Shown here one piece after another: positions 35,297 through 46,805 of a stretch of 64,000 nucleotides of DNA. The DNA comes from Epiperipatus broadwayi (lineage: Eukaryota > Onychophora > Udeonychophora > Euonychophora > Peripatidae). A program made the position numbers and the translations under genes. Positions within the stretch are counted from its first letter, which is position 1. Every line of letters begins with the position of its first letter. Below the pieces are notes generated by a model that searched no databases, was not told the DNA's origin, and was given only the letters and a program-made list of their open reading frames with translations. The stretch is taken from the NCBI GenBank assembly GCA_028023455.1, contig JAQFVV010000018.1, forward strand, positions 9,260,771 to 9,324,770, in the 5' to 3' direction.

Positions 35297-35515
35297 TAGA
35301 CACTAGATAAGGATTTTATGCACATATCTTCCTGCATCCATTGATTACTCTGCCTTGCACTGAATGCTGCAACCATATGGAGAGTTTTGCCTGTGTGTAA
35401 ACTATCAGGATTCTTATTTGTAAATTTTATATATATAAGATTTAAAGAGTATGTGTTTTGAATCTATGGTAACAAATTAAATATTCTGCTGCAAGAGACC
35501 ATTAAAACTCTTAAT

Positions 35516-36515
35516 TTTTTTTTTAATAATAAAAAACTTTATTAACAAAATAAATATTTACAATTTGTACAAGTAATTAAACAAATGTTAAATTTAAATT
35601 ACAGATTTATATACCAAAACCCAAAGAATTTGATATATTCCACTATTAAGACAAAAAGGTTCCAGGCTATTAAATAGTTATCTTCAATTCAAGGGGGTTG
35701 TCCTGTATCAATGACCCAGGAGAATTATTCAAACACATCTAGCGAGTGCTGACTGGGTTGCAACAACTCAAATCAGCAAAACACATGATAAAATGTTTGG
35801 TTAGCCTGGGACAAAAGGCAATCAAAGGAATTGACCATTTCACTCAAGGCAAACATTTATCTGGTAACTTCACATTGAATCAATCCGGGCTCATCCCAGA
35901 TTCGATACATCATCTTCCTTGGCATGTATCTCAGACATTGGTTGAAATAGGTTTCCCAATCACTATCCAGTTTTTCTAGCCAGTTGAATTTCTTGTTATT
36001 GAATATCATCGTACATCTTATTTCCCATATAGTTTTAAGGGTATGTACAATTACCATTACATTGTGGTGGTTGAATTTCACAATGTTTTGCCTAAGTAGA
36101 TATTTTAAGTTTACAAATGGCCTGTGGAATACTCTAGATCTCATCTGCAAAAATGCCAGACATTCTTCAAATAGGTGGTGAAATGTTCACTACTAGGTTT
36201 GCATAGTAAACAGATTGAATCCAAATTCATACATGGTCTTTCATTTAGTACCTTAGCCATTGAAAATAACCATTTATCAGTTTGAAAACAAATTTCAAGT
36301 AGGATTGAGGGGCATATATAGAGTGGAATTTATTTAACACATTTTTTTTTTATATATCCAACCATGTGTTATCGTTACATTTAAGATGATTTATTACAAC
36401 TTTATATTTAAGACCCACCAAACTGAACACATTCAAATCATCCTGTAGATCCCTGTAAGCAATGGACAGGTCAGTTATAAAAGATTCTCCCTCATCCTCT
36501 CTGTGTAGATAACAT
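35516..36515 (-). pseudogene. LINE D: 5'-truncated LINE 3' end with zinc motif
   Basis: The minus strand encodes a 97-residue frame (36150-35857) ending GLIQCEVTR, preceded in a neighbouring frame by CLLCKPSSEHF and HLFEECLAF. Together these are a CCHC-type C-terminal motif like those of LINEs A and B, with a frameshift inside it. Upstream, near 36500-36370, ITDLSIAYRDLQDDLNVFS continues the domain. The 3' end has AATAAAG followed by a poly(A) tail (T run at 35516-35524 on the plus strand). Only about 1 kb remains, the usual 5'-truncated LINE form. No target duplication was found. Confidence 0.72.
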
Positions 36516-38364
36516 TATTTTGAATATAAATATTACTTATATATTTTTGGATATTAATCATTAATATCTAGAATATCATTACTTTAATATTATATCTAAC
36601 ATTACTTATATTTTAAAAATTTATATAAATTTTAATTTTAAAATGTTTGTATTGTGTACTGGGGTTGATGATAATTTGCCATCACCCAGATATCTTCACT
36701 CCTTTCTTCTATCCCCTCCATTCTGTTACAATATAGATTTTAAAGAAAATCAATTTTATTGTAATGTGCTAACTAAAATTTATAAGCAAAAAAAAAAAAA
36801 GATAATTTCTTGCCCCTATCTTAATTTTTACAACTAGCAAGTTTATGAAACTGATGTAAACAAAAAAAAAAAAATGAAATAAATCTGTAATCCTCAATTA
36901 TATTTATTGTTCAAATGTAGCAAATAAATAATTAGGCAATATATAAAATTTTTTGATAAATAAATGTAGCCACTCTTCCCCACATTTTAAATAAAATTTA
37001 ATCAAAACTGAAGTACAAATTCGGCTGTTAATTATCTATAATGTTAAGAAATACAGTAGCTATAAATGTAAGATGCTATAGTAAGCTATTGGTAAAAGGA
37101 TTCTAAACAAAAATAAACTAACACTAACAAATATGTATTACAATTTGATTGTACCATACTTAGTACTAAGAATTCTCAACTGTTTTTTAATTGGAGAACA
37201 TACAAATCTATTAAGTCACCTTTTAAAAAATTAAATATATGTTTTATTTGTTAACAATTCTTGGCTATAATCAGTAACATTAAGGCTATAATCAATATCA
37301 TTTTTTTTCAAAAATCAAATTTTCTTGATTGCCATCACTGATTATGATCAAACAATTTTTTTTTAATCTATCAAGTCTTAATTAAAAAAGATAAAGCATA
37401 AAATTTATATGAAATTCTCTATTTACTTTAGCATCATACTTATTTATGCAATTACTATTGTTTTATTTGAACATTAAAAACTATAGTTTTGAGTCAAAAA
37501 ACATTATTATATATTTTCGAGAAAAAACAATCCACAAAACATTTTATAATGAAAAAAAAATAACATTTTTTTTCATTAAAATCGATTTTTTTTTTTCATT
37601 TCATTTATTACAAAAAATTTTTTTTATAGTGAACCTTTATTAGTTATATTTTTTAATATTATATCTTTCTTTATATATATAAACAATTGTTATTTTTATT
37701 TCAAGATGAAAACAATAAATGAAATGAACTGTATTCCTAAGTAATGTTTTAAAATGATATTCACAAATATATGTTAATAAGCACTTCTCTTTTATAGCCA
37801 ATATTTTATATGCATAAAGTAAATTACTTCTAAAATAATTCCACTTATATAAAAATGATTTGTTAAAAAGACAAAACTAGAAACCCAATTTTATCTCAAT
37901 ATGAATGACGCAATAATCATTTTAGAAAAAGCATATAAAAATTTAAAAATTCTTTTATCTGCAAATATTAAATTGTCATTATTATTATCATTTATAACCA
38001 CTCATATACAAACTCTGGCATTCTAATTCCAGAAAAAAACAAAAAATAAAGATAAAAAATAACAAGTTAAAGATGAGCTTTGTGATGAGTATACAAATCA
38101 ATTTGTAATGTTAGATATATCTTTAAGAACATATTCTGTTCTTGTAAAAGTATGGAAGAGCTATAAAACCAAAATATAAAAAGTAAAGAAAAGTCTTAAT
38201 TTACTATAATAAATTGTCATATAAAAATTATGAGAAGTTTTGGAGTGTGATATCATAAATAATTTTAGATGCTATGAATTATATATACATTTAAAATAAT
38301 ATTTCTTAATTATTTGCCATTTTTTACTATAAAAATCAAAATCTGAATAATATTGAATACATTA
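36516..38364. other. AT-rich DNA, nothing recognised
   Basis: Very AT-rich with long A and T runs (for example 36788-36800, 37590-37600). Open frames here are T- or K-rich chance frames. Confidence 0.6.
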
Positions 38365-38396
38365 ACATAAATTTCTATTTAAATAGAAATTTATGT
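38365..38396. repeat. 32-bp perfect palindrome
   Basis: ACATAAATTTCTATTT is followed immediately by its exact reverse complement. It lies about 45 bp upstream of the mariner relic. No function can be assigned. Confidence 0.85.
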
Positions 38397-38441
38397 ATTA
38401 ACAATAACAAAAAAAAAAAATTACTTATTTTTTAGTGTTAA

Positions 38442-39326
38442 TGAAAAGGTACCAAAAATAACTGAAATTGTTCTCTAATTTGTGCGCCTGTTGTAATATA
38501 TGCTTCTGCTATTACATACTTCTTGCAGGACATCTGCCAAATGACAATGCTGTATGAAATCATAATGGAATGTAGCAAATTTTTTTGTAAAGTGAGTTTT
38601 GCATATTTGGTGGTTTTTATAATGACTGAAATGATTGAACAATCTGAAATTCTGTTTTTGTTTACAGAAAATGGCACGGAAAACAGTTGTAATGCTTGAA
38701 ACAGATTACAAGCAACATGATCTTGTAAACACAGTTTATGAATGGTTTAATTGAATTATTAAATTTACCATGTCTCTAAAAAGCACAGCAAGTAAAGTCC
38801 AAAGTCAAAACAATGCTGATTTTTTTTTATGCAAATGTCATTTTTCTCTCAGATTTAGTTCATAATGGTCAGGTATTTTATCTGCAAGTTCTAAAACATT
38901 TATGTGATGCAGTAAAATGTAAATGTCCCATTTTGTGGCAAAAAGAAGAGTGCAAGCTTTACTCTGACAAAGTTCTCAAAGCCTTGAATGTAAAACACTT
39001 TTTAATTAAATTCAGTATAACCCAGCTTATCTATCTGACATATTTGCTCAATCTCATTATGTGCAATTTTTTTTTAATTCTCTCGAATAAGAAAATGCCT
39101 CAATTTTTTTTTTTTTTTTTTGCAAACATAGGAGTGGTAAATGCCGTAGGTATTAAAAGGGATCCCTTTGCAAGTGTTTCCATACTACTTTGAAAAATTA
39201 AAACAGATTTAGACTGCTATATTGCATCAAATGAACAGCAATTTGAAAGAGATTAAATTTATAACACTTAAAAATAAATAAACAGTTGTTTATTAAAAAA
39301 TTCTGGTTACTTTTGGGTACCCCTCA
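38442..39326 (+). mobile_element. mariner-like transposon relic
   Basis: The left end, TGAAAAGGTACC followed by AAAAATAACTG, matches the inward-read right end TGAGGGGTACCC followed by AAAAGTAACCAG. These are diverged terminal inverted repeats. TA follows the right end at 39327. At about 885 bp it is shorter than a full mariner (about 1.3 kb), so it carries deletions. Confidence 0.75.
38660..39260 (+). pseudogene. mariner transposase remnant
   Basis: Readable blocks on the plus strand include FYLQVLKHLCDAVKCK (about 38878-38925), corresponding to the FYxxVLxRLxxAV block, and ALNVKHFLIKFSITQL then LNLIMCNFFL (about 38980-39080), corresponding to the ...REFLAKxxIxxLxHPPYSPDLAPCDFFLF block with the catalytic Asp changed. 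CYIASNEQQFERD near 39215 matches the C-terminal CI...GxYFExD block. A T run disrupts it at 39103-39120. Many substitutions; inactive. Confidence 0.72.
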
Positions 39327-39328
39327 TA

Positions 39329-41496
39329 TATTTCAATTTATTTCTTAATTTTGAAGCTGCAGATTTACTTATATTATTAATTTAGAAGAATCCACTTAAA
39401 TCTTTAATTATACTATTTCTTATAAATAAATATTTTTTCTTTCATTTTATCTTTTAGGTATAAATTTTATCATTATAAATTAAATATAATCATCCTATAT
39501 ATATGTTAATCAATATATAGTATACAAATGAGTAAAACTGATAAAAATAAAATATATATTATGGAAAATGTGTTTATAATCATACAAAATGTAATTTAAA
39601 AAATCACTAACTATATTTACAAGTAGTCTTCTTATTTCTTTAGTGTGTGAATCATATCAATTTGTCTGTTATTTATTTTCTTTTATCTTTCATGTTATGT
39701 TTGTCTATTTTATTTTTGGCTTTTAATTTATTTTTGTATATAGTTTTCATATATAAAATGAAGGATTATGTGACAAAATAAATAAAACTAAATTTCTCAA
39801 TATAAGTTTAATGCAATGGAAGAGGAATAGATTCAAGAGATAGAGATTTACAGATGAAAACTCAACCTATCATTTTTAATGCTTGAATGTCATCATATGA
39901 CCTTCTGAATGACTAATCACTTCATTTTTATTTTAATAAAATTACCTAAAATAAATATACTTTTGAATAAATTTTTTACATAGCTTTGAAAAAAAAAGAA
40001 TTTAGCACACCTATCAATTTAAATAATTAATATTTTTATGTAATAATTTATATATTTAAAAACATCTATTTTACCTAAAGATTTTTTTTACAAAATTTAA
40101 AAAAAAATACGTATGTGAAAATTAAGTATAGAGAAATATATACAATTGCTGCACCTTTTTTAATACAATGAAACATACATTTTATAATAAAACACTGTTA
40201 TATCAAGTTCAAGATGTTCATATGTTTTTTCAAAAAATAGTTATTTAATAACTGATATATGGCAAAACCACCAAATTATGGCAATGTTATCAAAAATTAC
40301 TATTTGGTATATTAGATCATTCAAAATTTAAATGCTACAAAAATCTATAGTTCATAATAAAAGAAATAATATTTCCAAATCAAAATCAAGCATTATTATT
40401 CCATATGCCATGACAAAAAAATAATAAATGTAATTCATTATGTTATTTTAAAAAGGCAATAAAGTATAATAACTTTTAATGAATCTTTACTCTCATTTTT
40501 TAATTCTTAAATAAGATATACTTTTACTATCCTAAAAAATGATTTACATCTAATATCATAGTTGTAAACATCAATCATTAATTTCTTCTGAATTAAATCT
40601 GCAAATTTTCAAATCTGTAAATTAGGCCATTCAAGTTTCATCTACAATAATATTAAGAAAGTGGGACTAAAAGATTATAAACACAATTTGGGAATTAAAT
40701 TATACTTCTAAAGCTCAATAAAATGTTCTTAATTAAAATTAATAATGTACTCAAAAGAATTATAAAAGATATGTTAAAAGGAAATGTAAAAAAAAAATAG
40801 TTGAAGACAAGAGAAAATGCCAATAATGTTTAAAGGTAATCTAAGATAATGTGAGGGATCTAAGTATTTGGCAGATAACTAAAAATCATGATAATTAAGA
40901 TCTAGTAAGATGACTTTTTCATCAGATTTCAAATGATGTTGTTGTAACCCCCTCCCCTTTTGCCAATTTTCAATTTTAGTGTAAATACAAGTAAATCATA
41001 AAAATAATGTCATTTTATATTAAGTGTGAATGAATTCAAATAATAGTGTAGTTCTGTTTTATCAATAAAAATTCTTGATCGCCACCATTTAATTAACAAT
41101 TTACATGCTGTTGTGCACTCCACTATTGTTGTTCATAGTGCATTTTCACATTAATTTTGTATATTTTTTTCTTTTTTAAAATGCTGCAACCAAAATAAAT
41201 AAAACAAAAAATACTTCAAATGTAATATTAGCAAACACACACACAAAAAAGAAGCTTGTGGTTATGTTAAAACAAAACAAAACAATAAAATTGCTGAGAA
41301 AGATAATTTAAAGAAAGAGAAAACAGTTCAAATTATTTTTAAAAAAATAAAGACATCTTTTTACAAATAATACATAAAAAAATCTTTTTTTAATAATGGT
41401 TTTATGTAAATAGTTGACTAAAAAGTAGAAAAATAATAAAGTAATCTGCATCTTGGTTAATTTGTCATTTTTGGAAAATATCAGAGATCATATGAG
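39329..41496. other. AT-rich DNA, nothing recognised
   Basis: About 2.2 kb with no credible open frame, tRNA or repeat boundaries. Confidence 0.6.
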
Positions 41497-41636
41497 TCTA
41501 GACTTGTTATAAAACAACTGGAAATTACATTTCATAAAAGCATTTGAGGCCTTTTTGATTTTTACAATTTATTTTAACCTCAAATGTTTTTTTGAAATAA
41601 TATTCTTGCAATTTCCAATTGTTTTATAAGTCTAGA
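41497..41636. mobile_element. MITE-like hairpin, 140 bp
   Basis: TCTAGACTTGTTATAAAACA at the left mirrors the right end (read inward TCTAGACTTATAAAACAATT). Similarity continues inward through TGGAAATT and to CATTTGAGG around a short centre near 41553-41575. No coding capacity. The parent family and target duplication were not identified. Confidence 0.7.
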
Positions 41637-44387
41637 TTCTTATTGAATCATCATATCTATATACATCATATATATATATATGGGCTTCATGTATATATTT
41701 TGCTATTAAGTTAAAAATATTAAAAAAAATTTAATGTATAAATTAAATTCTAATTTTATAATTATTTAGGGAAAAGGTGTCAAGAACATGTAGGATTAGA
41801 TTAAAATCATTCAGAATTTAATTAAGGAATGCAACTAATAAAATTTCAAAATTAAATGACATTAAGAGTCTAATAGAGAACAGCCGGCCTTTGTTTTGAG
41901 CTAGATATATATATAGAGGCAAAAGAAGAAGGGATTAGTTAGTTACTACTGTAAACTTCAGAAAGAGTACACTTCTTGGAGAGTTAGTTACTGTACACTT
42001 CCTGTAGTTTTGAAAAGTTTTATTGCAAAGTTTTTTTTAAATTGTTAAATTACCTCAAGCTATGAGTGAATAGATCACCATAATTTCTCTGCCCAGCTCT
42101 GGTGTAGCTGAGTATGGAATTCCCTAAACTTATAGAATGCTAGGCCGATAAAGTCCTTGCTTACTTTTGACCATCCATGTTGCTGACATGCTATGCTGTC
42201 GCCATCAAAAGGGAAGCCCCCAGTATATAATCTGAGTGTCCAATCAGCCAATTCCACTGTATGTCAAAATCCTTCGTGAAAGTCTGGTAAAATGGTAACT
42301 TATTTAACTATAAATTTCAAATGATAAAGGCCTCTCTAATATTCTCTTTCTTTGCTTCCTCAATTTAGTTATTAACCGTTCTTTAAAGTGTGTGTGTCTT
42401 TTTCGTACTAGAAAATATTATTATTAAAATATGTTTTCTTATATTGTTATGCACGCTTAATTATACATAGTAAGGAAGATCGACTATTGCAATATATACT
42501 CAATCTTTCTTAAATTTTGCTAGACTTAAGAATCAGACGGAGGTAAGTTTAGTAAAAAATTTCAATAATTTAAAATATTTGACATTATCTCAAGAAAGAT
42601 CCAGTAATTAATTAAAACAAGATATTTAACCCCCCCCCCTTCTCTGATTCTAATTTTTTTTTTTTTATTAGCGATCTTTCAAAATATCATTTAGCCATTA
42701 ACACAATTATAATGGTTTATATATAACTATTTGAAATTAAAATTAAGATTGGGTGTTAAAAGAAAACTTTATTTTCTGTTTTGGGAATGGACAATTATAT
42801 ATGTATATTGCGTACCGGTGATTTAGAAACAATCTGCAGTTTGTTTGTTTTTAAATAAAATTTAATGTTCGAAGTTGAAAGTTAAAACTTAGTTTCTTTA
42901 CTTTTGACAAATATATATGTATACTGTACAATACGATAGTTTATTCTTTAAAACTTTTAATTCAAATTTAATATTATCGTCATAGACTATCGTATCGATA
43001 TTTTCGTCTATATGTAAGACCTATGGGGCGGATCTCTAATTAAGCAGGGAGTAATTTCTTTATAAAATCTTCTATTATATATCATAACTACGTAGACTTT
43101 GATTTAGCCTATAGAATACATATCCGCATATGATAAACTTATGGCATGATTTCTTCTGCAGGCATATATACCTGCTTCGAAGATTTAATTTGACGGGTTC
43201 AATTTGTCTACGTTCCACGCAAATGCGCGAAATTCTTTTATTTTCCAGACCCAGAGAGTCTTCTTATTTCTTGTTATCAGTGCAGTGTATCGTTCCTGCC
43301 TGTTAATGAGGGTTATGGTTATATGAAGATGCTCATCCCTTCATGCCATGGTCCTTTATTCTATAAAGTTTGGATTTAACTTCACAAAAGCGAATATATT
43401 CTTGTTGTTACTTATTAAAAGTCTTGGATATGATATCGTGGAGGCAGTTTATTCCAGTGTACCTCGTTATTTGTTTATTACTTTAGCAATTCAGTACCGC
43501 CTTCCTTATCCCTTGTGTATTTTAAAGCTTGATATTCAACTTTTATTAGTCATGATCATGAGAGTTATGCATTTATCTATTTAACAATTTTTTAGAGTTA
43601 ATTAAACTTACCTTGCTTTAATTATTGTCATGTGATCTGCTTGAGGGATATCTGCTCCAAAGATCAAAATGTGTTCATCATCTGAGGTCTCTTATTTAAA
43701 TATCCTTTATACTTGGAAACTTTTACATATGCAATCATATTTCATTTAATTTCCATTATCTTATAAGTCTAGCAACCTAATTAAATGGTAGTCATTTCTT
43801 TTGTATGTTTGCTTGTAACATTCTTGCTAATAAAGTGTTTGTATCTTTTATATACATTGCATTGGGTGTCTTGTTTGCCACAGGGAAGTCTATAATTAAT
43901 CATCTAGTTTTCAGAGTCTATCTCTCCCTGATCACTGAGCCTAAAAAAATGAAGTAGTATGTAGGTTGGAATGAGTTGTAGTGGTTTAAATCACCGTGGT
44001 GGTGATTTATGCGGTTGTCAGTTCATCCTGACCATTACATTATGATCTCTGATATTAACTGAGAAGTGGATTACTTTATTATTTGTCTACTTTTTAATCA
44101 GCTATTTACATAAAAGCATTATTTAAAAAAAAAAAAAAGTTTTTTTTTAAGTATTTTTTTATTATTTACATACTATTTTAAAAAAAAAGATTAAAACTAT
44201 AAAAAAATCTGATAAATATTAAAATTATAATTTAATAAAAAGATGTGAAAATAAAAAATATACCCTCTAACAAACAAATTCTAAATTTAGATATCAAGTG
44301 CTCATCTATATAAAAATATTTATGTATTGGCTTTATGTATGAGTTAAATCAATACTAACAAGATTTTATTCTACAAATGTAATATTT
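41637..44387. other. Mixed-composition DNA with TATA-like and splice-donor-like words; unidentified
   Basis: From 41880 the sequence is less AT-rich. TATATATATAGAGG (41905-41920) is followed by duplicated GTTAGTTACT / CACTTCTTGGAGAGTTAGTT words to 42005, somewhat like an LTR or gene promoter. CAGACGGAGGTAAGT near 42535 resembles a 5' splice site, but no reading frame supports an exon. The C run at 42630-42639 is notable. A hairpin, AAATCACC-GTGGT-GGTGATTT, lies near 43989-44010. A 78-residue frame at 43348-43584 has no recognised domain. Confidence 0.35.
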
Positions 44388-44467
44388 ACATGGCTTAGTT
44401 GCTAAGGGGTTTTCTTGGGAAGCGTAAGAATGTGAGTTCGAGATCTAAATAAGAATAGATTTTTTTT
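44388..44467 (+). mobile_element. tRNA-derived SINE-like relic
   Basis: TGGCTTAGTTGCTAAGGGG (44391-44409) fits the pol III A box and GAGTTCGAGATCT (44434-44446) the B box. A T8 run at 44460-44467 would end pol III transcription. No full tRNA cloverleaf forms, so a SINE head or a tRNA pseudogene. Confidence 0.5.
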
Positions 44468-45637
44468 CATTGTTAATTCAAAAATGTGAACATAATGACA
44501 GCAACACAAACAAAATGTTGATAGACTGACAGAAACACAGATAAAATGTGGATATACTAACAGAAACACAGATAAGGTAAGTTAATATAAAAACATTTTA
44601 AAATAGTTTTAATATTATTTTTCTTTTTTTAATTAATATATTTCTTTTATTTGAAATAAAAATTGAAAAAATAATTTCTGTTGTTTTGGGGTATATATTA
44701 CATTAATAAACAAAATTAAAATATTATTTTTGCAATTATATCATGAAACAAAACAATTTATGTTACCCGTATTTTCAACAACAAAAAAAATATATATATA
44801 TATTTACCATATTATTTGTTTTTTTGAAAATGTGGGTTCTAATTACTTTTTTCTTGAGTTCCCAGAATAACTGGTGTAAAATTATCATACTGCATTCTAC
44901 CTACGTAGCTATTTTGCTGTATTTCAAATAAATGGATAATGCAGTAATAATATTACATGTTCCTTAAAGCTGGAATTGTTTAAGTGCATGGGAAAATAGT
45001 ATTTAATCTTCCCATGTTTTTTAAGAATAAAGGTAACTATTTAAAAAAAATTTTGTCATCACATGGTAATATGAGAATGTTCAGATATATTAAACATAAG
45101 TTTAATATTTAAAATGTGTTATAAAATTATAAAGAGTTGTAAAAGAGAGAAAAGTATAAAGCAAATTTTTTTATTCTTTCTTCATTCATTTACCTATCTT
45201 TTTTGATTTTAATGTTAAAAAAATACTAAGTGAAAAAAAGTTTTCTCTTCCCTAAGTATTCATAAATTTTAATTTTAACTTATAAGGAAGATAACTAAAA
45301 TTTTAAAAGAAAACCAAAAAAAAATAAGATTTTAACATTTTTGTTAAATTTTTGTTTTAATTGACTAGAATTATTTTTTTCTTGTCTCTTTATCTTATTT
45401 CAATATAACAAACTGTTTATCAAATCAGTGTAATTAACTGATTATATTTTTCTTTTGGCAGAAAAAAATTAATTAAAAAGGAATGTCAAAAACTATGATT
45501 CTAATTTGGGTTTTTCACTTGTTTCCCAATGTCACTGTTGAGGGAGAGAAATAGTTGAACAATTGCTTTCGTCAAAATTGATCTAATTGGATATTATTAA
45601 ATTTTATCATGCAGGAGCCAGGATTATGGTTGGCTGA
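44468..45637. other. AT-rich DNA with a short tandem duplication
   Basis: At 44505-44580 a unit like ACAGAAACACAGATAA is repeated two to three times with changes (period about 30-35). Otherwise nothing recognised. Confidence 0.5.
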
Positions 45638-45823
45638 AGACAGGGTTGTTCCAAAATTAGGGGGGTGTTAAAAAGACCTAGGTATCTTGTGAGAAGAGTT
45701 CCTAGGACAATCAGTTCGAAGCCACCTGCTAAAGAAGAAAGAAATAGAAGTCTTAGCCAAGTTGTTGCAGAAGACATCAGAAATCTTAAGCTGTTGAAGA
45801 GAACAATCAAAGTTTTAATTTAA
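45638..45823 (+). other. Possible terminal coding exon or processed fragment (61 residues), uncertain
   Basis: In a locally more GC-rich island, a frame opens after a stop at 45635-45637 and runs to TAA at 45821-45823. It encodes a basic peptide with KRPRYLVRRVPRTISSKPPA and ending LKLLKRTIKVLI. ATCATGCAG at 45607-45615 and GAAGACAG at 45636-45643 could serve as splice acceptors. The following 400 bp have the look of a 3' UTR. I do not recognise the protein. It could equally be chance coding in an old repeat. Confidence 0.25.
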
Positions 45824-46743
45824 CTGTGTAAAGCACACTGTGAGTTCAGGTATAAAAATGTTTTCTACTATGAAAAACCTGTGCTAAGTTTAGCTAAAAG
45901 TTAAGCATCATATTCTTCCATGTAACCTGCTTTATTGGAATTAAATGTAAAGAAGAAAATGCCCCTGAAGTAATCTGCAACAAAACTTGTCTTCAACCAA
46001 GAGCATGAGAGCCTATGTGTTAACCTGAATTGGAAAAATTATTGGAATGAAAAATGGATGAATTCTTGCTGTTTGTTAGCCTGAAATAGTCTATTGCAAA
46101 ATGAAGAAAAAGAAAATAACTGTAAAATTAACCTGAAATTAAGAAGCCTTCAAAAAAAAACATATACCTGGAAAATCAGTAAATTATAAATACAAAGAAG
46201 GATCTCAAAGAAAATTAAAACCATGGTATAATATTTTTCTTTTGGTGTGCACATTAAATTTAAATTTATAAATGAGTTTTTAAAATTAAGTAGCAATTTA
46301 TATTATTTATTTATTTTTCATTCATGTGATTTTTTTTTCTTTTGCTTTTTCTTTCACAATTATTAGATTTTTTAAGTAACTTAATTTTATAAAAGATGAC
46401 ATGTTTTTCTTTCTTTGTTTTAGACCCCCCCCCCCCCACAAATTACATACAAAAAGGATATTAATTTTAAAAGCTCTTATCTCTGATTGAAATGGTTAGT
46501 TATATGGATATAAGGGTTTATGTTGGTGTTTGGATGTCTAAATTATAATCCTGGATGGTGAAAAGATATCTTTAAATTCCATGCAATACAATTTTATATT
46601 TTTTTTATTATTAAGTTTATAGTTGGTCAGTATATTAATAATACTATGTGGCCAGTATCTCAGCATTATTTGATTTTTTTATATTCTGATGGATTAGCAC
46701 TTAAATATGTGCATCCAGATAATTATTTCTGCTCTACATTTGG
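45824..46743. other. Unidentified sequence, first part UTR-like
   Basis: To about 46200 the base composition is more balanced than usual here. It then becomes AT-rich, with a C13 run at 46425-46437. No further frame or RNA was recognised. Confidence 0.4.
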
Positions 46744-46805
46744 CAATGGCTAAATAATTAGCCTGTCTATAATGGACCCCTTTCGAATCCAGTCACAAGG
46801 TTGAC
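46744..46805 (+). mobile_element. tRNA-derived SINE-like relic
   Basis: ATGGCTAAATAATTAGCC resembles an A box and CCTTTCGAATCCAGTC (46789-46804) is close to the B-box consensus GGTTCGANTCC. Spacing is tRNA-like. No terminator run directly follows. Confidence 0.45.

Larger units (their letters stand above)
34870..35396. mobile_element. Head-to-head copy of the hammerhead-ribozyme repeat family
   Basis: A minus-oriented unit (about 34870-35105) and a plus-oriented unit (about 35205-35396) share over 150 bp as mirror images around a ~100-bp centre. Imperfect 16-bp direct repeats flank the whole: GTTAACTATCAGGATT at 34854-34869 and GTAAACTATCAGGATT at 35397-35412, the likely target duplication. 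Each arm contains a hammerhead motif (see separate entries). The outer left arm also holds AACATCACATGATCACCATT, matching the family copy at 51499-52867. No open frame is conserved, so it is non-autonomous. Confidence 0.8.

Noticed and set aside
37446-37643. A short coding frame rich in Lys, Phe and Ile
   Set aside because: It spans A and T homopolymers and has the composition expected of noncoding AT-rich DNA.
38341-38400. CRISPR-like or rho-independent terminator interpretation of the 32-bp palindrome
   Set aside because: The window is eukaryotic and the palindrome is single, without spacers or the GC-rich stem of a terminator.
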